Below, piece by piece: positions 6,184-11,463 of a DNA stretch of 11,463 nt. The DNA comes from an uncultured Alphaproteobacteria bacterium (GTDB lineage: Bacteria > Pseudomonadota > Alphaproteobacteria > Rickettsiales > UBA1997): contig CAINKA010000009.1 in NCBI GenBank assembly GCA_903849835.1, forward strand, positions 1-11,463, in the 5' to 3' direction. Both the position numbers and the translations under genes were made by a program. Under the pieces are notes generated by a model. That model did no database searches, was not told where the DNA came from, and saw nothing but the letters and a program-made list of their open reading frames with translations. Position 1 is the first letter of the stretch, and every line of letters starts with the position of its first letter.

Positions 6184-7659
6184 TTGTTTCTGAAAGTCTT
6201 AAATTTTTTCATTGCTACATCCTTAGGCCTAGCGCTTTCAAGCAATGTTGCTTATTCCCAAACATCTTCCGAAAAATCATCCCCAATCATCACCGCTCAC
6301 GGCTTCATAAATTTTTCTGCAGCTTCGCGAAATCAAGCTTCTGCTTTCGAACAAAAAAATCTTCCTGACGGTTTTACGCAAAATCATTTCAACAATTCTC
6401 AAGCGATCGGAAATGATTCGCAGATTTTTTTTAAGACTTCCACAATTGCTGAAAGTGGCACCAAATATGGCGCGATGGCCAAAGTGGAATTTAACACAAA
6501 TTCGGATCGCAGAAACGAAAATCCAAATCTTGATCAGGCTTTTTTCTTCACCGAACATTCATTCGGAAAATTTGAAATTGGAAATAATCAAGCTGTGAAC
6601 CAAAAAATGAAAGTTGGCCCAACTCGCTTCGCACGTGGTGCGGGAGGGATTGGCGGAAAATATTTGGAAAGCGTAAATCTTTCGATGTTGGCTAATTCTT
6701 CGCAAAGTTCGTCTCCGATTTGTAGTGGTGGAGTTGGCTCCACATCTTGCTCCAACGTAAAATTGCCGCGCTTTATTTTGTTGGCGCAATCCCCAGTCGG
6801 GCATGGTGGTTACGCAAAAAGTTTTTATCGCCGAGGTGCAGACAACGCCTACCAATCAGCTCAAGCAGATTACGGTGGATTTAATCGCAGTCGTTTTCGT
6901 GCTCTCAAAGATGACAGTTTTGACGGAGTTGAAGATGCGACAAAATTGAGCTACTACACCCCAAGAATTTCGGGTTTACAATTTGGCGCAAGCTACACGC
7001 CGGATAGCGCAAATAATGGCATCACATCGACGAATATTTACGATGTCGATTTCATTCGCGTAAAAAATATTCTCAGTTTTGGTGCAAATTATTCTGAAGA
7101 TTTTGACAATCTTGGAGTTGTATTTTCAGCAACTGCGGAAAAAGGAAAAACCCAAAATTCAAAATCAGCGGCAGGAGTTCAAAGGGCAGATTTGGCTTCT
7201 TACGACATGGCTGGAAGCCTGAGCTACTTTGGTTTCACGCTGGGTGCATCTTATGGATCTTGGGGAAATTCTTTGCAGCCAAAAAGCGGAATTTATTCTT
7301 GTGATTACGATTCGAGCAAAAATTTATCGGCGCAAAATTGCGTTGGAAATTCACAAAAATTTAGCAGTCCTTATTACTACACTCTCGGAATTGCTTACAA
7401 GTTTGGACCAGTCGCAGCAAGCCTTACCAGCTTAAAAAGTCAGTTCCAAAAAAATGATTACGAAGCAATTTCGCTTGGTGTTGACTATAAGCATTCAAAA
7501 GATTTGATGCCTTATTTTGAACTAACAAAATTCACTTTTACATCAAATCAACCGAGAGCTTTAGACGTTGCAAATCAAGCTGGAATAGCCAACAGCCAGA
7601 AGCAATTGCGAGATAATCAAGGTTACGTTTTTTTAACCGGAATTTTATTTTCTTTCTAG
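6184..7659 (+). CDS. Outer membrane porin, alphaproteobacterial type
   Basis: Probable trimeric beta-barrel porin for passive uptake of small solutes across the outer membrane. The 491 residues begin with a signal peptide (hydrophobic FFIATSLGLALSS core, likely cut near AYS-Q, residue about 26). The mature part is rich in Ser, Asn, Gly and aromatic residues in alternating strand patterns. Typical porin landmarks are seen: an early G.INF strand, a FFFTEHSFGKFEIGNN segment like the conserved F.GLxxG turn of Gram-negative porins, and a C-terminal strand ending in Phe (ILFSF), the outer membrane assembly signal. Two Cys pairs occur, which is unusual. The reading frame has no ATG near its start: TTG at 6184 is used here, with CTG at 6190 giving a tidier MKVLNFF signal peptide. 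virB11 begins 7 nt after the stop, so co-transcription is likely. Confidence 0.85.
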   Translation: MFLKVLNFFIATSLGLALSSNVAYSQTSSEKSSPIITAHGFINFSAASRNQASAFEQKNLPDGFTQNHFNNSQAIGNDSQIFFKTSTIAESGTKYGAMAKVEFNTNSDRRNENPNLDQAFFFTEHSFGKFEIGNNQAVNQKMKVGPTRFARGAGGIGGKYLESVNLSMLANSSQSSSPICSGGVGSTSCSNVKLPRFILLAQSPVGHGGYAKSFYRRGADNAYQSAQADYGGFNRSRFRALKDDSFDGVEDATKLSYYTPRISGLQFGASYTPDSANNGITSTNIYDVDFIRVKNILSFGANYSEDFDNLGVVFSATAEKGKTQNSKSAAGVQRADLASYDMAGSLSYFGFTLGASYGSWGNSLQPKSGIYSCDYDSSKNLSAQNCVGNSQKFSSPYYYTLGIAYKFGPVAASLTSLKSQFQKNDYEAISLGVDYKHSKDLMPYFELTKFTFTSNQPRALDVANQAGIANSQKQLRDNQGYVFLTGILFSF

Positions 7660-7666
7660 AAAAAAT

Positions 7667-8683
7667 ATGAGCAGTATTGCCGCATTAGATTCCTATCTTT
7701 TACCACTAAAACAGCTTTTAGATCGCGATGGTGTAAACGAAGTTTCAATCAACAGACCTCACGAAGTTTGGGTTGAGCTCAAGGGCGACATGATTCGCGA
7801 AGAGCTTCCAACTTTTGATTTAGAGCATTTAAAATCTCTCGGACGATTAGTCGCTCAAGCGACAGAACAAAGACTTAGCGAAGAAGAGCCGCTACTTTCT
7901 GCAACACTTCCAAACGGTTATCGTATCCAAATTGTTTTTCCTCCAGCATGTGAGCAAGGATGCGTTGTGATCTCTATCCGTAAGCCTTCAAGCCTGAAAT
8001 GGAGTTTGGATGATTACGACAAAATGGGGATGTTTGATTCAACTTCGGTTGGCGAAGTGGAAGATAAAAATGATTTAATTTTGGCAAAACTTTTGAAGCT
8101 AAATCGCATCAAAGATTTTCTTGCTCGCGCAGTTGTTTATAAAAAAAATATCATCATTTCAGGAGGAACTTCGACTGGTAAAACAACTTTCACAAATGCC
8201 GTGATCCGCGGCATTCCTCACGAGGAAAGATTGATCACGGTGGAGGATGCTCGAGAAGTTGATTTAACTTCGCACCCAAATCGCGTGCATTTAATTGCGT
8301 CAAAAGGTGGACAAGGTCGTTCAAAAGTTAACACCCAAGATCTGATTGAAGCTTGTTTACGCCTTCGTCCAGAGCGAATTATCGTCGGTGAGTTGCGTGG
8401 CTCCGAAGCTTTTAGTTTCTTGCGTGCGATCAATACTGGTCACCCCGGATCGATTTCAACTTTGCACGCCGACACGCCAAAAATGGCGATCGAACAATTG
8501 AAAATGATGGTGATGCAAGCGGGCTTAGGAATGAGTCCAACCGAAATTGTTTCTTACATCAAAAACGTTGTGGACATCATAGTTCAGCTGAAGCGCGGCG
8601 GAAAAGGTCGTAGATATATTTCGGAAATTTATTTTCGCGCAGTTCACGATAAGCCGGCAGAGAAAGCGCCAATTACCACTTAA
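7667..8683 (+). CDS. virB11: VirB11-type type IV secretion ATPase
   Basis: Hexameric cytoplasmic ATPase that powers pilus assembly and substrate transfer by type IV secretion systems, docking on VirB4/VirD4 at the inner membrane. The 338 residues match the family length. An N-terminal domain with EVSINRPHEVWVE and LPNGYRIQIVFPP is followed by the RecA-like domain: Walker A GGTSTGKT (166-173, K172), Asp box ITVEDARE (190-197), Walker B RIIVGELRG (237-245, E242) and His box TGHPGSISTLHAD (257-269). All catalytic residues are present. No other virB/virD gene is in view; it lies 7 nt after the porin stop and 15 nt before lpxD. That is unusual, since virB11 normally sits with virB8-virB10 and virD4. 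The close PilT/GspE families are less likely given the GG.S.GKT and SISTLHAD forms. No strong ribosome binding site is seen before the ATG. Confidence 0.95.
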   Translation: MSSIAALDSYLLPLKQLLDRDGVNEVSINRPHEVWVELKGDMIREELPTFDLEHLKSLGRLVAQATEQRLSEEEPLLSATLPNGYRIQIVFPPACEQGCVVISIRKPSSLKWSLDDYDKMGMFDSTSVGEVEDKNDLILAKLLKLNRIKDFLARAVVYKKNIIISGGTSTGKTTFTNAVIRGIPHEERLITVEDAREVDLTSHPNRVHLIASKGGQGRSKVNTQDLIEACLRLRPERIIVGELRGSEAFSFLRAINTGHPGSISTLHADTPKMAIEQLKMMVMQAGLGMSPTEIVSYIKNVVDIIVQLKRGGKGRRYISEIYFRAVHDKPAEKAPITT

Positions 8684-8698
8684 TTTAACAATCCAAAA

Positions 8699-9718
8699 AT
8701 GTTTCGTTCACGCTTCTTCAATAAAAAATTTGAGTTTTTAACTTTAGCGCAAGTGCTTGAAATTACTGGTGCGGCGCTGGGTGAAGAAAATGATTTGGAT
8801 AGAAAGATTTTCGATGTTGCAATTTTGGATAAGGCGAATTCTGGACAAATTTCTTTTGTAAATTCTGGGCAATATTTGGAAAAATTTTTAATTTCCAAAG
8901 CTGAATTTTGTTTGATGGAAGAAAAATTTATCCCCAAAGCCCCGCAGGGCATGGTTCCTCTGATTCATAAAAATCCTTACTTTGCTTACGCAAAACTTGT
9001 TCAAATTTTTTATGAAGAAAAACCAACGGAGTTTTTTGCAGAAAAATTAATTCATCCGACTGCAAAAATTGGTGAAGGAACAAAAATTGCACCGAATGCC
9101 TATGTCGGAAAAAATGTTGAAATTGGTAAAAATTGTTTCATCGGTGCAAGTGCGTCAATCATGGATGGATGCGTTATTGGCGATGGATGTGTGATCAATG
9201 CAAATGCAGTAATTTCTTTCGCAAAAATTGGCGCGAATTCAATAATTTTTAACGGCGCAAAAATTGGGCAAGATGGTTTTGGATTTGCTCATGATGCTGG
9301 AGTGAATCACAAAATTACCCAGATCGGAATTGTTGAAATTGGAAATTCGGTTGAGATTGGAGCCAATAGCTGCATCGATCGCGGCGCCATCGAAAATACC
9401 GTGATTGGTGACGGAGTCAAAATCGACAATCTCTGCCAAATCGCGCATAATGTCGTGATCGGGAAAGGTAGCGTGATTGCTGGTTGCACAGCACTTGCTG
9501 GAAGTTCAAGAATCGGAAATTTTGTGCAGATTGGCGGAAATTCTAGCATCTCCGGCCATATTTCGATTGGCGATGGAGCTAAGGTTGCAGGCATGACAGG
9601 CGTGATGCGCGATGTGAAGCCGATGGAGGTGGTTGCCGGAATTCCATCAATGCCGATTCGCGATTGGCATCGGATGAATGTGAGTTTGATGAAGATTGGA
9701 AGTGGGAAGAAAAATTAA
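8699..9718 (+). CDS. lpxD: UDP-3-O-(3-hydroxyacyl)glucosamine N-acyltransferase
   Basis: Third step of lipid A synthesis: transfers a 3-hydroxyacyl chain from acyl-ACP to the amine of UDP-3-O-acyl-glucosamine at the cytoplasmic side of the inner membrane. The 339 residues are the normal LpxD length. An N-terminal uridine-binding domain (about 1-115) precedes a left-handed beta-helix of hexapeptide repeats (about 116-300; many [IV]G..[ACV].I units). The family signature GQDGFGF is at 190-196 and the catalytic His is H250 in QIAHNV. A C-terminal helix ([17 protein letters not shown]...) ends the protein. The gene follows virB11 by 15 nt and is not next to bamA, fabZ or lpxA as in many Proteobacteria. 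Its presence indicates the cell makes lipid A. Confidence 0.97.
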   Translation: MFRSRFFNKKFEFLTLAQVLEITGAALGEENDLDRKIFDVAILDKANSGQISFVNSGQYLEKFLISKAEFCLMEEKFIPKAPQGMVPLIHKNPYFAYAKLVQIFYEEKPTEFFAEKLIHPTAKIGEGTKIAPNAYVGKNVEIGKNCFIGASASIMDGCVIGDGCVINANAVISFAKIGANSIIFNGAKIGQDGFGFAHDAGVNHKITQIGIVEIGNSVEIGANSCIDRGAIENTVIGDGVKIDNLCQIAHNVVIGKGSVIAGCTALAGSSRIGNFVQIGGNSSISGHISIGDGAKVAGMTGVMRDVKPMEVVAGIPSMPIRDWHRMNVSLMKIGSGKKN

Positions 9719-9744
9719 ATTCTACACATTTTATCGCGAATTTT

Positions 9745-9866
9745 TGTCATGCTGAGTTTGCCAAATTGTCATGCTGAGCTTGTCGAAGCATGGATTTAAG
9801 GCACCGTGCCACGAATCATGCTTCGACAAGCTCAGCATGACACCGAGAAGCTCAGCATGACACCGA
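9745..9866. repeat. Nested palindromic repeat cluster between lpxD and fmt
   Basis: A perfect 26-bp inverted repeat pairs 9767-9792 (starting TGTCATGCTGAGC) with 9817-9842. Between the arms lies a second small hairpin, GGCAC (9800-9804) with GTGCC (9806-9810). Partial arms flank it symmetrically: TGTCATGCTGAG at 9745-9756 outside the left arm and CTCAGCATGACA at 9851-9862 outside the right. On the right side a 19-nt word is repeated exactly with a period of 20 (9828-9846 and 9848-9866). The same arm sequence occurs at the start of the window (1-19). No protein is encoded. The layout is that of a REP- or MITE-like non-autonomous element. Confidence 0.9.
9767..9842. terminator. Possible bidirectional transcription-ending hairpin
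   Basis: The 26-bp perfect inverted repeat would fold in RNA from either strand into a long stem capped by a small inner hairpin. It lies between the convergent ends of lpxD (49 nt upstream) and fmt (27 nt away). No clean U-tract follows directly on either side, so this is not a classic intrinsic terminator. A role in ending transcription or protecting 3' ends is inferred from position and strength of the stem only. Confidence 0.4.
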
Positions 9867-9868
9867 AA

Positions 9869-10774
9869 TTAAATTTTAAATCCAAGCAAAAATTCCTTCA
9901 CCAGCATCGGCTTTCTCCCTTCTCGCTGTAGCAGCGTCGGCCTAATTATTCCTCTGCCACACTGAATCGAAAATTGATCATCTAAAATTTTTCCAGCTTC
10001 ATTTTCACAAGAATTTTTATCTAAAATTTCTGCGGAATAAATTTTTATTTTTTCGCCATTGTGAATAAAAAAAGTTCCGAGTGATCCGTTTAAAGCGCGA
10101 ATTTTTTTCTCAATTTCTTCTGCTGATTTTTTCCAATCAATTTCACATTCGGCTTTTTCAATTTTTTTTGCATATGTTGCCAAAGCATTGTCTTGCTTGG
10201 TTAGAGTCACATTTCCATCACGCAGATTTTTTAAAGTTTTTACCAAAATTTCTGCACCCATTTCAGAAAGTTTTGTTGCAAGATCGGAATAAGTTTCGTT
10301 TCCGTTTAAAGAAAATTTTTCTTCACAAACCACGTCCCCACTATCGATTCCACTATCCATTTTGATGATGTTAATTCCAGTTTCTTGATCTCCAGACATG
10401 ATTGTGCGCTGAATCGGAGCTGCTCCACGCCATCTTGGCAAAAGGGAGGGGTGAATGTTAATGCAGCCAAATTTTGTGCTATCCAAAATTTCTTGCGGCA
10501 AAATAAGTCCGTAAGCCACGGTTACAGCGGCATCAGCCTTGAGTTCTAAAAATTCTTTTTTGTTTTCTTCGTCACGTAAAGTTTTTGGCGTCACGATTTT
10601 TAAGCCATGTTTCAATGCCAATTCGTGAATTGGAGAATTTTGTAATTTATGTCCGCGACCAGCGATCTGTGGGGCTCGAGTGTAAACCGCAACTATTTCA
10701 AAATCAGGATCAGCAATTAATTTTTCTAAAGTCGGGCAAGAAAATTTGGGCGTGCCCATGAAGATAATTTTCAT
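9869..10774 (-). CDS. fmt: Methionyl-tRNA formyltransferase
   Basis: Formylates the amino group of initiator Met-tRNA using 10-formyltetrahydrofolate, in the cytoplasm, so it draws on the same folate pool that FolC maintains. The 301 residues are slightly shorter than E. coli Fmt (315). The N-terminal formyltransferase domain begins MKIIFMGTPKF. The catalytic triad is conserved at the same numbers as in E. coli: N106, H108 (INIHPSLLPRWRGAAPIQ) and D144 (MDSGID.GD). A C-terminal OB-like domain (about 205-301) ends in LLQREGRKPM...EFL.G. The peptide deformylase gene, a frequent partner, is not adjacent. fmt converges on lpxD and diverges from lspA. The start codon directly abuts a heptamer repeat and has no visible Shine-Dalgarno. 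Confidence 0.97.
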   Translation of the reverse strand: MKIIFMGTPKFSCPTLEKLIADPDFEIVAVYTRAPQIAGRGHKLQNSPIHELALKHGLKIVTPKTLRDEENKKEFLELKADAAVTVAYGLILPQEILDSTKFGCINIHPSLLPRWRGAAPIQRTIMSGDQETGINIIKMDSGIDSGDVVCEEKFSLNGNETYSDLATKLSEMGAEILVKTLKNLRDGNVTLTKQDNALATYAKKIEKAECEIDWKKSAEEIEKKIRALNGSLGTFFIHNGEKIKIYSAEILDKNSCENEAGKILDDQFSIQCGRGIIRPTLLQREGRKPMLVKEFLLGFKI

Positions 10775-10775
10775 A

Positions 10776-10866
10776 ATTTAGCATTTAACATTTAGCATTT
10801 AGCATTTAGAAACGCGGGCTTCCAACGAGTAGTAAAATGTTAAATGCAAAATGTTAAATGCTAAAT
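10776..10866. repeat. Heptamer array and inverted repeat between fmt and lspA
   Basis: Four 7-bp units (CATTTAA, then CATTTAG three times) run from 10782 to 10809. On the lspA side the 14-nt word AAAATGTTAAATGC is repeated exactly in tandem (10834-10847 and 10848-10861). The two sides form a perfect 18-bp inverted repeat (10776-10793 with 10849-10866), leaving a short GC-richer centre (10810-10833). The repeat reaches within 1 nt of the fmt start and includes the lspA start codon itself. Together this occupies the whole 83-nt divergent promoter region; no separate -10/-35 pair is recognisable. Confidence 0.88.
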
Positions 10867-11367
10867 AAAAAATTATTCTTTCTCGGAATATTCATCGCTT
10901 TTCTAGTCGCTTTTTTCGATTTACTCAGCAAACGCGTAATTTTCGCAATCCTAGAAAACATTGCGTTAAATGACTCAAACAAAAATTCTGAAATCAAAAT
11001 TTTTGATTTTTTTAACTTGGTTTATGTTTGGAATCGCGGCGTGAGTTTCGGTATGTTTAGCGGCTTGGAGCATAGCCAAATTATTTTTTCAGCGATTCAA
11101 AGTTTGATTTTATTAATTCTTTTTTTCTGGCTTTCTTGCAATGATAAACCGCACATCACTTACGCAGTTTCGCTCATAATTGGTGGTGCTTTAGGAAATT
11201 TGGTTGATCGCATAAAAAATGCTGCAGTCGCTGATTTTCTCGATTTTCATATTGCTTCATATCATTGGCCAGCCTTTAATCTAGCCGATTCTTGCGTGTT
11301 TATTGGGGTTATGATTTTGCTATTCGAAGACGTAATTTTTAAAAAAAATGACAAAAAAAATTCTTAA
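10858..11367 (+). CDS. lspA: Lipoprotein signal peptidase (signal peptidase II)
   Basis: Inner-membrane aspartyl protease that removes signal peptides from diacylglyceryl-modified prolipoproteins. The 169 residues contain four hydrophobic segments (about 6-22, 73-92, 100-115, 143-158). The family signatures are present: NRGVSFGMF (59-67), GGALGNLVDR (109-118), VADFLDFH (124-131) and PAFNLADS (138-145). The two catalytic aspartates are D126 and D144. The insert at about 34-48 between the first membrane segment and the conserved VWNRG region is AT-rich and slightly long. The start codon lies inside the second copy of a 14-nt tandem repeat; the homologous in-frame ATG at 10837 meets a stop after six codons and is not used. 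The 3' end overlaps the next gene, a lipoprotein that LspA would process. Confidence 0.96.
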   Translation: MLNKKLFFLGIFIAFLVAFFDLLSKRVIFAILENIALNDSNKNSEIKIFDFFNLVYVWNRGVSFGMFSGLEHSQIIFSAIQSLILLILFFWLSCNDKPHITYAVSLIIGGALGNLVDRIKNAAVADFLDFHIASYHWPAFNLADSCVFIGVMILLFEDVIFKKNDKKNS

Positions 11368-11463
11368 AATTTCCATTTTATTTTTAGCATTTTTTGCTTT
11401 CTCATGCGCCAGCAAAAAGGACGATCCCCTGATCATTCCACCAAATTTTGCTGAAATGCCCGA
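11348..11463 (+). CDS. Small lipoprotein, probably DUF3035 family (partial, runs off the window)
   Basis: Only the first 38 complete codons are visible. Residues 1-19 form a lipoprotein signal peptide: basic MTKKILK, a hydrophobic ISILFLAFFAF core and the lipobox AFSC with the lipidated Cys at position 20. The mature start CASKKDDPLIIPPNFAEMP resembles the Alphaproteobacterial DUF3035 lipoproteins, in which a Pro-rich 'PP.. .MP' stretch follows the Cys and which are commonly encoded just after lspA. The gene overlaps the last 20 nt of lspA in another frame, suggesting translational coupling. Too little is visible to infer its role. Confidence 0.75.
   Translation, partial: MTKKILKISILFLAFFAFSCASKKDDPLIIPPNFAEMP

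Noticed and set aside
6559..6855. A 98-codon minus-strand open frame opposite the porin gene
   Set aside because: Shadow of the porin frame with no motif; the porin has signal peptide, strand pattern and C-terminal Phe.
9239..9594. Two minus-strand open frames opposite lpxD
   Set aside because: They mirror the regular hexapeptide repeats of LpxD, which create long open antisense frames by bias.
9767..9842. Insertion sequence terminal repeats
   Set aside because: Only 24 nt separate the arms, leaving no room for a transposase; it is a non-autonomous palindrome at most.

Overview
The window looks like a chromosomal piece of an AT-rich, Gram-negative alphaproteobacterium, most likely a host-associated member of the Rickettsiales or a similar obligate intracellular lineage. 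The support is indirect: a VirB11-type secretion ATPase, a very large ankyrin-repeat protein, an alphaproteobacterial-type porin, lipid A synthesis (LpxD), and the lspA plus small-lipoprotein pair typical of Alphaproteobacteria. Dispersed palindromic repeats, some inside a coding gene, also fit. The genus cannot be told from the sequence. LPS synthesis argues against the LPS-free Anaplasmataceae.

Layout, left to right. A fragment of a dispersed repeat (1-20) precedes a DadA-like D-amino acid dehydrogenase (51-1310). Its stop overlaps by 4 nt the start of a 1128-residue protein (1307-4693) with three ankyrin blocks, a Pro-rich linker, a charged helical stretch, a natural (Gly4Ser)2 linker and a C-terminal domain that may be a divergent nucleotidyltransferase. 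folC follows convergently on the minus strand (4690-6114), sharing its stop region with the ankyrin gene. folC carries two GC-rich palindromic insertions that stay in frame. A divergent spacer filled by a 7-bp-period repeat separates folC from a plus-strand group: porin (6184-7659), virB11 (7667-8683) and lpxD (8699-9718). These are spaced 7 and 15 nt apart and are probably co-transcribed. A strongly palindromic repeat cluster (9745-9866) lies between lpxD and the convergent fmt gene (9869-10774, minus). A second divergent spacer, again made of heptamer-type repeats plus an inverted repeat, separates fmt from lspA (10858-11367). lspA overlaps the start of a lipoprotein gene that runs off the window (11348 onward).

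Functionally most genes are envelope or core-metabolism genes: porin, LpxD, LspA and the lipoprotein for the cell envelope; FolC and Fmt for the folate/formyl-Met branch; DadA for D-amino acid oxidation. VirB11 and the ankyrin protein suggest a type IV secretion system and a candidate secreted effector, but no other secretion genes are in view. The most distinctive feature is how repeats occupy the non-coding space and even one gene: palindromic repeats between convergent genes, heptamer repeats between both divergent gene pairs, and palindromic elements translated inside folC. No tRNA, rRNA, CRISPR array or transposase gene was seen, and no gap exceeds about 150 nt.
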